DNA of 50,708 bases from a bacterium. GTDB taxonomy: Bacteria > Vulcanimicrobiota > Xenobia > Xenobiales > JADMJV01. Position numbers and translations under genes: made by a program. Within the stretch, counting starts at the first letter, position 1; every line of letters begins with the position of its first letter. Location of the stretch: positions 1 through 50,708 of the forward strand of contig JASBRJ010000393.1 in NCBI GenBank assembly GCA_030149525.1, in the 5' to 3' direction. Below the pieces are notes generated by a model. That model did not search any database. It was not told the DNA's origin and was given only the letters and a program-made list of their open reading frames with translations. Positions 26,133 to 34,302 of the stretch are shown piece after piece.

Positions 26133-26729
26133 TTGCCCGATTTTCAGAGCAAAGAACTCTTGGGTTGCCGCCTTGAGGTTCGCCTCGGCTCCCTAATAGA
26201 GCAGACCGACCTTGATGCCGTCGTTGTCCCTACCAATAAGCAACTTTCCCTTGGCTGGGGTTCTCATATCGCCGAAGCCGTTCTTCAACAAGGTGGACAT
26301 GATATTGAGCAAGAGGCCTTGGAAGCGGTTAAGATACAGTATCCTCGAGGGTGTCCACTGGGTGGAGCGGTCCTCACGGGAGCAGGCAAACTCCCGTTCA
26401 AGCACTTGATCCATGCCGCCGTCCTGGACAAGTTCAATATGAACCCTCTCATATTCTTGAGACTGCGCCAAAGAACCAGTGACTCGACCCTGATTGAAGC
26501 CGTTTGCTCCTCGCTTTCCCGAGCCGACGACTCCAACATTCGGTCCCTGGGGTTCTCCCTGTTGGGCACCGATGTCGGTGGAATGAAAAAACAAAAGTGT
26601 GCCCACATCTTGATTCGCACCTGCGAAGACTACATCTCTCAAACCCATACCAAGCTCAATCTGATCACCTTCGTAGCCCCGAAGGCAGAGGACGCTGAAA
26701 TTCTGGAGCAGACTCTTCACCAGGAATGA
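26133..26729 (+). CDS. Macro domain protein (ADP-ribose-binding fold)
   Basis: A 198-residue protein of the macro fold, which binds ADP-ribose and in several branches removes it or deacetylates O-acetyl-ADP-ribose. LIEQTDLDAVVVPTNKQLSLG gives the first strand and the catalytic-loop Asn; IAEAVLQQGG is the phosphate-binding helix start; GGAVLTGAGKLPFKHLIHA is also typical. The second loop (LLGTDVGGMKKQK) departs from the common I-S-T-G-V-Y-G, so activity may differ. The start is a TTG touching the TAG of the secreted-protein gene; a second in-frame TTG is nine codons later. It converges on the DUF1801 gene with 3 bp between. Confidence 0.75.
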   Translation: MPDFQSKELLGCRLEVRLGSLIEQTDLDAVVVPTNKQLSLGWGSHIAEAVLQQGGHDIEQEALEAVKIQYPRGCPLGGAVLTGAGKLPFKHLIHAAVLDKFNMNPLIFLRLRQRTSDSTLIEAVCSSLSRADDSNIRSLGFSLLGTDVGGMKKQKCAHILIRTCEDYISQTHTKLNLITFVAPKAEDAEILEQTLHQE

Positions 26730-26732
26730 ATC

Positions 26733-27446
26733 CTACTTTGCTAAAGCCGCCAACTGCTTTTTGCTGGCCACTTGGGCAAAGCTATGAGCCACCAATTCAG
26801 ACACCTGTTCCCAGTTGGTGTCTTCATCTATGCGGATGGAAATCCAACCTTTGTTGGCCATGTAAGGAGTGGGAAAAAAGCGTTCGTCACCCTCGAGGTC
26901 AGCCTGAAGCTGAATATCGGCCTTGAAAGCCACCGACGGCGAATAGATACCGTAAACAGCAAAACTCTTTTTGCCGACCTTGAAGGTGGGGTGTCCGTGG
27001 GAGAGGGCCTCGCTTGAATCGGGGTAGGCCAAACAGATCTCTCTGAGCCTCTGCACCGCATCTTCTAAGACTTTAGCATCCGGCTGTCTTTCCCATGCCT
27101 GACGAATCAATTCTCGTAGTTCCGACCGCCCCACATCGGCAAGCTTTTTTATCTTCACGTGGCGTTGTCTTTTTCCCGAGCCCTGGAGCAGTCCCGTAGG
27201 GTCCTTCAGTTCCGACCCCTCGGCAAAACCGAGAGACACATGTTTCTTATGTGCGCTGAGATAGCAAACGGTATTACCCTCTTTGGAAGCGGTCTTGAAA
27301 AGCAGGAAGCCTCCCCAGGCGGTTTCCAGCCCCAACCAGGCATCCGGATGGATATCTAGGACGAGGTCCGCAACGGCTCCGGCCAGCTCCCGGATCTCAG
27401 GGTCGTAGTCTACGATGAGTTCAAGAAATTCTTGGCTTGCGTTCAT
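26733..27446 (-). CDS. DUF1801 and MmcQ/YjbR-like fusion protein
   Basis: A 237-residue protein made of two small domains usually encoded alone. Residues 1-115 match DUF1801 (YdhG-like): LGLETAWGGFLLF, then CYLSAHKKHVSLGFAEG and RHVKIKKLADV. Residues 125-235 match the MmcQ/YjbR family: SEALSHGHPTFKVGKKSFAVYG and NKGWISIRIDEDTNWEQVSELV. Both families have no firm biochemical role; the YjbR fold resembles DNA-binding or type III chaperone-like proteins. The start is an ATG. It is divergent from the GHKL-like gene with 49 bp between. Confidence 0.8.
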   Translation of the reverse strand: MNASQEFLELIVDYDPEIRELAGAVADLVLDIHPDAWLGLETAWGGFLLFKTASKEGNTVCYLSAHKKHVSLGFAEGSELKDPTGLLQGSGKRQRHVKIKKLADVGRSELRELIRQAWERQPDAKVLEDAVQRLREICLAYPDSSEALSHGHPTFKVGKKSFAVYGIYSPSVAFKADIQLQADLEGDERFFPTPYMANKGWISIRIDEDTNWEQVSELVAHSFAQVASKKQLAALAK

Positions 27447-27495
27447 CCTTAAAGCTTCTGCGAAACATCTAGGTTATCTTCTTTGATCGAGCGAA

Positions 27496-28914
27496 GTGGC
27501 AGCCGTGGATCTAGCGAGGTATTTGGACGAAAAAGGCGCGGAAGGCAAGGTCGATAGCGAGGGAAGCTTTAGCGTCAATCAAGCCGAGGCCGCCCGCAAG
27601 TTGGCGAGGTTTGCCCTGCCCGACACATACAGTTGGGCCCTCAAACTCGTTCAGGCCGCCATAGCCTACGGCTGTTCCGAGATCAAAGTCACTCAGGAAA
27701 GAAATACCACCACTTTCTTCTTCCGCCCGAACTCCCTGGAAGATATCCCCACACCTAACGATGTCGTTCAAACCATTATTTCCAGCGATATCGGCGGTGA
27801 TTCTCCACTCCAACGAACGGTGCTGGCTCTGAGGGCTTTGGTAGAGCAATCGGACTTCTCGTTTCTTCTCTCACTCTGCCGGGAGGTGAGCCGGTGTGAA
27901 ACTCTCTACGCCGGTCACGACTTCGGTCTTATGGGAGAATCGGAACGAGAGAGATTAGGAAATATTGTCCAACCAGGCATTCAAATTCGAGTCTCTCTTC
28001 TGCGCTCTAGTGAAGGAAAGACGGGTCGGTTTTTAGGAGGCCTTCTTATAGGGCCGCGCAGGGACATTCTTTTGTGCAAAGAGCTCATTGATAAAGCCTA
28101 TCTTTGCCCGATCCCGCTCCTGGTGGACGGACTCAGAGTCAACCGGCTTTTCACGCATCCCCGGTTTGGTTTTGTGGAGAAAAGGCGTCCGTTGGTTTTG
28201 GGGGGCGTCGACTGTCCAAAGTCTATGCCCGTCCTCAGTTGCTCAGAGCTTGAGCGCAAAGAGATGAGTATTCATACCGACGCCAGGAGAGCGGAGCGCC
28301 CCTACACCGGCTCAACCCATCATCACGCCTGGTATGTCCTGAACGTCGATCTCAATGAGAACCAGGAGAAAATCGAGGGGAGCCGCCATATCACCATCGA
28401 TTGGCACCGAGACGGTGTGGTAGTGCAGCGAGAGAAAAAACCGATCGCCCTAACGTCACGCTGCCACCTCACCATATTTCTTTCCGCCGAGGGACTGCAA
28501 ACCGATCTCACCGGCTTCCGTCTGCAAGAAACAGAGGAGAAGACAGAACGCGTGAAACAAGCTTTTGGAGCCGTGGTCAGCGATCTCTTTAGTCTCATGA
28601 GCGAGCCTGAGCGATTTCTCCGTGAAGACACAGACGACCAGTCGGAAAAAGACCGTGAGATGCGAAAGCTGGAACGAAGCCAAAAAAGGGTCAAGAAATT
28701 AGGGCCGGTCGCTGTCCCACTTCTTCTGGGCCTCTTCGTACCACCCTACGCCCTCCTGGCCCTGGCCGGTGGGGCCTCCGTCTACGTCGCGGACTTCTGG
28801 CCGAATTCCCTTCAGCTCAAATCGAGCCAAAAAGCTCTCCTGAAGGCCCTCACCGAAGACACCAATAAATTCATTCGGGCCTACCAAGACGAGACTAAGA
28901 GCACTAATCATTGA
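27496..28914 (+). CDS. GHKL ATPase-like protein with C-terminal membrane segment
   Basis: A 472-residue protein I cannot name. FSVNQAEAARKLARFALPDT (24-43) leads into WALKLVQAAIAYGCSEIKV (47-65), which looks like the N-box helix of GHKL (Hsp90, histidine kinase) ATPases and resembles a family in which L-V-Q-A-A-V follows a FTLD-type start. The DxGxG motif and a glycine lid are not visible, so ATP hydrolysis is doubtful. The middle is beta-rich; a hydrophobic hairpin spans 403-435 (GPVAVPLLLGLF). The start is GTG with a weak upstream site. The end overlaps the cytochrome c peroxidase gene by 11 bp, convergently. Confidence 0.5.
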   Translation: MAAVDLARYLDEKGAEGKVDSEGSFSVNQAEAARKLARFALPDTYSWALKLVQAAIAYGCSEIKVTQERNTTTFFFRPNSLEDIPTPNDVVQTIISSDIGGDSPLQRTVLALRALVEQSDFSFLLSLCREVSRCETLYAGHDFGLMGESERERLGNIVQPGIQIRVSLLRSSEGKTGRFLGGLLIGPRRDILLCKELIDKAYLCPIPLLVDGLRVNRLFTHPRFGFVEKRRPLVLGGVDCPKSMPVLSCSELERKEMSIHTDARRAERPYTGSTHHHAWYVLNVDLNENQEKIEGSRHITIDWHRDGVVVQREKKPIALTSRCHLTIFLSAEGLQTDLTGFRLQETEEKTERVKQAFGAVVSDLFSLMSEPERFLREDTDDQSEKDREMRKLERSQKRVKKLGPVAVPLLLGLFVPPYALLALAGGASVYVADFWPNSLQLKSSQKALLKALTEDTNKFIRAYQDETKSTNH

Positions 28915-30367
28915 CCGGCAAGCCGCTGGGAACGTTGGCCGGAACGTCCGTCGCCCGCTGCACGGCTGTCGGGTCGGTGAGGGCGTTGAGGAAGGCAACG
29001 ATATCAGCCACATCCTGATTGTTGAGCGGAATAGGAGTGCGCAGAACGGGATCCAGATTAGTAAGAATATCGGCATTCAACTGCTGCTGGGTAAAGACCA
29101 GCGACTGCAGGTCCCCTCTCAATTGATTCGCGTTGTAGTTTTGCAATGAGGTGGCGGGATTGCGATAGTGACCTACCACCGCTTCCAAGCTCGTGTAGGG
29201 ACCGGAATGCATCCATGGACCAGTGAGGGAGACGTTGCGCAAGGGGGGAGTTCGAAAGCGGAACCGGTCGGCGTTTTGGCCGGTTTCCTCAAATCGACCG
29301 AGATCAAGCGGTGCGTTCGCTCCTACGCCCGGGCCGATCTGAGGAGTGGCGATGTTGTGAAACTGAAAGTCGCTGAGAAGCGCGCCCCGATGACAAGCGG
29401 CACAACGAGCGCGGCCGTAGAAAAGAAGAGCCCCTTGCTTCTGCTGATCACTCAGGGCCGTATCATCGCCACCGATATAGCGATCAAAGGGTGAGTTGAG
29501 AGTCCCGAACTGATCAATCTCAAAGGCTGCTATAGCATTGGCTGCGTGCTCAAAGCCCAGGTTATTCGTGGCTACTCCCGGATAGGCCGACTGAAAAAGA
29601 GCCACGTATCCGGGAACGGCGCGCAATCGGTCCATGAGGGCGGTCCACTGACTCTGGAGATCTGCGTCGCTTATAGCCGCAATCTCATTGATCCGGCTGT
29701 CCACGGCCACATCTCCCGATTGACCGCGCATCTCATCTCGGTTGGTCACCGGGAACATGGCCTGGGCGGCAAGCGCGGATTCTAAGCCGGGCGGCAAGAG
29801 ATTGTCGGCAGGAGTCTCCAGAGTCCCATTGTTGCTGTGCACCCGTCCGTCCCAGAACAGAGAATCTACATTGTTCAGATTATAAAGCGGCGGAGCGTTG
29901 CGAGCGATAAAGTTACGCCCTGCTCCCAACAACCGATTCTGCCCGGCACCAACACCGCCGGTTCCGATAGACACCGAAAGGGCGTCGCCGGTTCCGAGCC
30001 CCGGTGCATGACAGGTGGCACAGGAGACGTCCTTGTTGCCGCTAAGGATCTTATCGAACATCAAAGCCCGGCCTAGCGCCACTTTGTTGGGATCCTGGAC
30101 GGCGGGCGCCGCAGCCGCCACCACGCCGGCGTTGTTCAGAGCAGCCCGCAGATCGATATCCACCTGGGACGAAACAGGCGTAGTAACTACATTGGCTCCG
30201 GTATTGACAGCAGCCGGGCTGGTTATCGTGTTGGCAGCTGCAGCGACCTGCTCGCTACCACCTGTAGCACCGATGGCCGGGTCACCGCTCCCTCCCCCTC
30301 CGCAGCCTACAAAAAACAGGGAAAAGCTTAGTAACGAAGCCGGTAGCTTCTTGGAAAAAGCGTTCAT
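28904..30367 (-). CDS. Di-haem cytochrome c peroxidase family lipoprotein
   Basis: A 487-residue exported protein of the CcpA/MauG family, which reduces H2O2 or oxidises partner proteins with two c-type haems. The lipobox FFVGC puts the lipidated Cys at 22, followed by a Gly-rich stretch and an Ala/Val/Thr linker to about 90. The haem sites are CATCH (116-120) and CAACH (322-326). RNAPPLYNLNNVDSLFWDGR, FRTPPLRNVSLTGPWMHSGPYTSLEAVVGHY and the last block NNQDVADIVAFLNALT are family hallmarks. GGAGG sits about 7 bases before the ATG. The lipid anchor suggests attachment to the inner or outer membrane. No partner cytochrome gene is nearby. Confidence 0.9.
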   Translation of the reverse strand: MNAFSKKLPASLLSFSLFFVGCGGGGSGDPAIGATGGSEQVAAAANTITSPAAVNTGANVVTTPVSSQVDIDLRAALNNAGVVAAAAPAVQDPNKVALGRALMFDKILSGNKDVSCATCHAPGLGTGDALSVSIGTGGVGAGQNRLLGAGRNFIARNAPPLYNLNNVDSLFWDGRVHSNNGTLETPADNLLPPGLESALAAQAMFPVTNRDEMRGQSGDVAVDSRINEIAAISDADLQSQWTALMDRLRAVPGYVALFQSAYPGVATNNLGFEHAANAIAAFEIDQFGTLNSPFDRYIGGDDTALSDQQKQGALLFYGRARCAACHRGALLSDFQFHNIATPQIGPGVGANAPLDLGRFEETGQNADRFRFRTPPLRNVSLTGPWMHSGPYTSLEAVVGHYRNPATSLQNYNANQLRGDLQSLVFTQQQLNADILTNLDPVLRTPIPLNNQDVADIVAFLNALTDPTAVQRATDVPANVPSGLPVND

Positions 30368-30454
30368 GATTTGACCTCCACGACAAGATAAACAACTCTG
30401 CCTTGAGGCTAATGGGGGAATGTGAGGAAAATATGGAGCTTAATTTTGTAAGCG

Positions 30455-30481
30455 ATCCTCCGTTGAGGGTAGGCGGAGGAT
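30455..30481 (+). promoter_or_regulatory. RBS-sequestering hairpin before the small membrane peptide
   Basis: ATCCTCCG (30455-30462) and CGGAGGAT (30474-30481) form a perfect 8-bp stem with an 11-base loop. The right arm contains the whole GGAGGA ribosome site of the gene starting at 30487, so the folded RNA would hide it. This is the expected shape of a translational switch, such as an RNA thermometer or a protein-bound operator. Confidence 0.5.
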
Positions 30482-30486
30482 GCCCT

Positions 30487-30591
30487 ATGCGAATCTATTT
30501 AAAAAAGGCCGGAACCTACAGTTTTCTATTTTTCCTCGTGAAGGGTCTGCTCTGGCTCGCCGTTCCCGTGGCGCTCTCTATGCTCGACTGA
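30487..30591 (+). CDS. Small membrane peptide, 34 residues
   Basis: A peptide with a basic start (MRIYLKKAG), one hydrophobic segment rich in Phe and Leu (about 11-31) and the end SMLD. It has its own strong GGAGGA site 6 bases before the ATG. The length, composition and the GTYSFLFFLVKGLLWL core look like a single-span small protein rather than a chance frame. The function is unknown; it could act on a membrane partner. The surrounding 355-bp gap between the peroxidase and the kinase gene shows no other open frame; bases 30592-30722 contain only a short AGCGGC/GCCGCT hairpin and the kinase ribosome site. Confidence 0.55.
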   Translation: MRIYLKKAGTYSFLFFLVKGLLWLAVPVALSMLD

Positions 30592-30722
30592 AGCGGTTGC
30601 GGTTTGTCGAGACAGCCAGGCCGATTTAGCAGCGGCCGTCGCCGCTGCCCCACCTTTCCAGTTCCCAGCATGCCCTAAACGATTCATGAAAACGGTCGAT
30701 ATGATGCCCGAGGAGTCTCATT

Positions 30723-33560
30723 GTGTCAAAGGATAAACTGATCGCCGAACTCAGGGCTCAGCTCAAGGCCGCTCAAGAAGAAGCACGCGCAACACAGGAA
30801 ATGTTTCAGTTGGCGATCGACAGCATCCCCAGTTGCATCTTCTGGAAGGATAAAAACGGGACTTATTTAGGGGTCAACCGGCTGTTGGCCGAGGCCTCCG
30901 GATGCTCTCATACGAGCGAGCTGATCGGTGGCAACGACTACGACTTCTGGGCTGCCGAGGATGCTGCCAAGTATCAGGCCGACGACAAACGGATCATGGA
31001 GAGTGGAGTCGCCGAGTATGGCCTCATTGAACAACAGATCCGTGACGGCAAGGTTCACTACCTGGAAACAAACAAGGCCCCTCTAAGAAACGCCCAGGGT
31101 GAAGTCGTTGCCGTCCTCGGCACCTTCCAAGATGTCACCGAACGACTGGAGCTTCAAGAAGAGGTTCGTCGACATCGAGACGAGCTAGAGCAGTTGGTGG
31201 AGGAGAGAACCAAAGAACTTCAGGAGGCCAACGACGCCCTGGTGGAGGCGGAAAAAGCGAAGAGTGAGTTCTTTGCCAACATCTCCCACGAACTGAGAAC
31301 TCCACTCACCCTTATTCTGGCTCCTTTGGAGTCCGCTTTAGACGGTTCTTACGGCGAACTAGAGCCGTCGCTCAAGAAATCCCTGGAAACCGTTCATCGT
31401 AGCGGGGTTCGACTACTCGATCTCGTCTCCAGCATCCTCGACGTCTCCAAACTTGAAGCCGGTCATATGAAAGCCAAAAGGCAGGCCTGTCACCCCGACG
31501 TTCTCATGAAAAACATCGTAGCGGACTTCACTCCACTGGCTCTCAAGAACTCCCAGAAACTCCAGTGCGACATCCGGGAGACCGGAACACGGTTGCTCGA
31601 CCCGTATCTATTGGAGCGAATTATCTTTAACCTGGTGTCCAACGCCTTGAAATTTACGCCCGAGGAAGGCACCGTGGAGGTGAAAAGTTGGAATGACGGC
31701 GATCTCCTTTTCTTTGAGGTCAGAGACACCGGAATCGGAATTCCGGAAGAGGCCCAAGCCAATCTCTTTCGTAAGTTCTACCAAGTAGAGAGTTCCTCCA
31801 CCCGCCGCTACGAAGGGACGGGTCTGGGTCTTGCCATGGTCAAAGATTTTGCCCAACTTATGGGAGGCGATGTGAAACTGCAAAGCGTGCCTGGTCAGGG
31901 GAGCACTTTCACCGTGACCCTGGCGGCCCCTGAGTGTGAGATTGATACGGGCGTTGCACCGGAGGGTACCGTCACCCGGCGAGCAACAGCGCCCGAGAAT
32001 TACTACCTCGACCTCACCCAAAACGACCAGGGGCCCGTTATTCTCATCGCCGAGGACAATATCGAGTTGGCCCGCTATATCGCTGAAGTCCTGGACCCTC
32101 TGGGGCGAGTCAGCTGGGCACCCAACGGCAAAGTTGCCCTGGAAATGGCCCGAGAGCTTCAACCCGAACTGATTCTCTCCGACGTTATGATGCCGGAGAG
32201 AGACGGCATCTGGCTGTGTCAAAAAATCCAAGAAGAATTTCGAGATGAGGGACCATCGATAGTCCTTCTCACGGCGCTCTCCGACCGAGAATCCCTGCTC
32301 CGAGGCTGGGAGGCCGGAGCGGCTGACTTCCTAAGGAAACCGTTCCATCCCTTGGAGCTCACTACCAGAATCCAAGCGCTCATCAAAGCACGCCGAGAGC
32401 GAGTGAAGGCCGCTGAAGAGAGACGACTGCTGGAAGCCCGCCTCTTCGAGTCGCAACGACTGGACAGCCTGGGAATCATGGCCGGCGGAATCGCTCACGA
32501 CTTCAACAATCTTCTCGCCATAGTCAGTGGAGAGCTGGAGTTAGCGATGCTGGAGCAACTTAAGCCGACTACTCAAGAATGCCTGAGGGAAGCCGAACTT
32601 GCCGTGCGCCAAGCCTCCGGCCTCTCCCAACAGATGCTTGCCTATGTGGGCCAGATTCCTCAAACAAAGAGTGTGGTGGACCTTGCGGAGATGGCCGAAG
32701 AGACGGCCCGTATCGTGGGACGGGGACTTATTCCCAAGCCACTTTTCGAATTTGACCTGGCCGGCGCTCCCATCGAGGCCGACCGTAACCAGATGTGCCA
32801 GGTTGCTCTGAATCTTATTACAAACGGTGCCGAGGCCGTGCCGCAAGGCACTCGACCTGTGATCAAAATCTCCACCGGTGTCCGAGAGTTCAGTGCCGAG
32901 TTCCTGGGGCGAGAGTCCGCCCAGACTTGCAGCTTCTTGAGAGTGGAAGATAACGGAGCGGGCATGGATGAGGAAACCCTCAAACGCGTCTTCGACCCGT
33001 TCTTCACGACCAAATTCACCGGACGTGGTCTTGGCCTTGCCGCTGTTTACGGCATAACGACCTCCCATTCCGGGATCTGCAAAATCGACTCCAAACCCGG
33101 TCAGGGAAGCACTTTCTGGATTCTTTTCCCGCCAACCGCTCTAGAGTCCAAGGTTGAGGCGGCTCCCGAGAGCATAGAAGGCGCGGGGCACGGAACCATA
33201 TTGGTCGTAGACGATGTGGCTCAAATGCGCTCCACGGTGGGGAAAATGCTTGTTAAGTGGGGCTTCAAGGTTGTTGAAGCGGAATCTGGGAGAGAGGCGA
33301 TGGAGAAAGTCAGGTTGGAAGCGGGGAATATCCGAGCAGCTCTGGTCGATGTGATTCTCCCCGACACCAACGGCTATCAACTAGCTTCCACGCTGCAAAA
33401 TATCGATCCGGGCTTACAATTTCTGATGTTTTCAGGCTATCGAGGTGAATCTATCGAAATCGGTCCCTTCAAATTTCTTCCCAAGCCGTTCAAGTTAGAA
33501 GACCTACGTCACGACCTCTTCCATCTTCTGGACACAGATAAAAGCCACTCGAAGACTTGA
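30723..33560 (+). CDS. Hybrid kinase with two complete kinase cores and two receivers (PAS-HK-REC-HK-REC)
   Basis: A 945-residue cytosolic sensor. A PAS domain (about 24-140) binds the input; a coiled coil follows. Core one has H189 in NISHELRTPL, ATPase N-box NLVSNALKF (303-311), DTGIGIP and EGTGLGLAM. Receiver one has D487 in LILSDVMMP and K539. Core two has H592 in GGIAHDFNNLL, N-box NLITNGAEAV, DNGAGM and GRGLGLAAV. Receiver two has D876 in ALVDVILPD and a final LPKPF. The two cores are of different H-box types, so they are not simple duplicates. The start is a GTG with GAGGAG 7 bases before it. No membrane segment is seen. Confidence 0.93.
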   Translation: MSKDKLIAELRAQLKAAQEEARATQEMFQLAIDSIPSCIFWKDKNGTYLGVNRLLAEASGCSHTSELIGGNDYDFWAAEDAAKYQADDKRIMESGVAEYGLIEQQIRDGKVHYLETNKAPLRNAQGEVVAVLGTFQDVTERLELQEEVRRHRDELEQLVEERTKELQEANDALVEAEKAKSEFFANISHELRTPLTLILAPLESALDGSYGELEPSLKKSLETVHRSGVRLLDLVSSILDVSKLEAGHMKAKRQACHPDVLMKNIVADFTPLALKNSQKLQCDIRETGTRLLDPYLLERIIFNLVSNALKFTPEEGTVEVKSWNDGDLLFFEVRDTGIGIPEEAQANLFRKFYQVESSSTRRYEGTGLGLAMVKDFAQLMGGDVKLQSVPGQGSTFTVTLAAPECEIDTGVAPEGTVTRRATAPENYYLDLTQNDQGPVILIAEDNIELARYIAEVLDPLGRVSWAPNGKVALEMARELQPELILSDVMMPERDGIWLCQKIQEEFRDEGPSIVLLTALSDRESLLRGWEAGAADFLRKPFHPLELTTRIQALIKARRERVKAAEERRLLEARLFESQRLDSLGIMAGGIAHDFNNLLAIVSGELELAMLEQLKPTTQECLREAELAVRQASGLSQQMLAYVGQIPQTKSVVDLAEMAEETARIVGRGLIPKPLFEFDLAGAPIEADRNQMCQVALNLITNGAEAVPQGTRPVIKISTGVREFSAEFLGRESAQTCSFLRVEDNGAGMDEETLKRVFDPFFTTKFTGRGLGLAAVYGITTSHSGICKIDSKPGQGSTFWILFPPTALESKVEAAPESIEGAGHGTILVVDDVAQMRSTVGKMLVKWGFKVVEAESGREAMEKVRLEAGNIRAALVDVILPDTNGYQLASTLQNIDPGLQFLMFSGYRGESIEIGPFKFLPKPFKLEDLRHDLFHLLDTDKSHSKT

Positions 33561-33575
33561 CAAGATGGCGTTGCT

Positions 33576-34184
33576 CTAGGAGATAGCGGTTAGCCGCCCT
33601 ATGAGAGACTCGAGCGTCTGCTGTTCGGATTCCAGCTGCCGTCCGGTTTGCTCCATAACTACCAACGAGGTTTCGAAGAGATCCCAGATCGGCTTGCCAT
33701 GCTCACTCACATCCCTACCCGGCTGGTCGTTTTCCACAGCTTCAAGCCTGGGCCTACCCTCTTCTGAAAAAGCCTTGCGAAGCCCGGTCGCCTGCTCTTC
33801 TACCCGGGTGTCCGCCGAGAGGGTTCTGAGCTCTTGAAGAATTTGGGAGAGTTTCGCCTTTTCATCGTCGGCCGACTGTTTGACCGCCTGGCCCAAAAAT
33901 TGATCGGCTTTTGCGAGAGCGTTGTTATAGGCGGACTGGTTAACCTCTGCCCGGCCTAAGTAGCGGTCTCCCTTTCTCAGCTTGACCGACAGTTCTCGGC
34001 CCTGATGCACCATGCTTCTGTCGCCGTTATCGTTTCGGATGTTCATGGCCGGACCCACGTAATCGTCCATGGCAAGTTCCGCTTTGGCCACAACTTCTTT
34101 GCTGCGGTCGGTATAGTACTTCCCCTGGGTCAAATGCTTGAGAGCCGTCCGAGCGGGATTCTGGTCTGCTTGAGATATCCTCAC
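33576..34184 (-). CDS. Hypothetical helical protein
   Basis: A 202-residue, highly charged protein, almost all helix, with no motif I recognise and no signal peptide. Its end is 15 bp from the end of the double kinase (convergent), and it is divergent from the diguanylate cyclase with 118 bp between. Start at a GTG (34184) preceded only by a G-rich stretch, so the true N-terminus is unsure. It may be a coiled-coil accessory protein; no function can be inferred. Confidence 0.5.
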   Translation of the reverse strand: MRISQADQNPARTALKHLTQGKYYTDRSKEVVAKAELAMDDYVGPAMNIRNDNGDRSMVHQGRELSVKLRKGDRYLGRAEVNQSAYNNALAKADQFLGQAVKQSADDEKAKLSQILQELRTLSADTRVEEQATGLRKAFSEEGRPRLEAVENDQPGRDVSEHGKPIWDLFETSLVVMEQTGRQLESEQQTLESLIGRLTAIS

Positions 34185-34302
34185 CCCACTACTAAATCAC
34201 GACCGACTCGCACTGTGTTTACCTTTGTGTTACCAAAGTGTCGCCTCAGGGCGGAACAGGAGCAAGGCAGTGCCTCCAGAACTCTTAGGGTAGAGGATCA
34301 TC

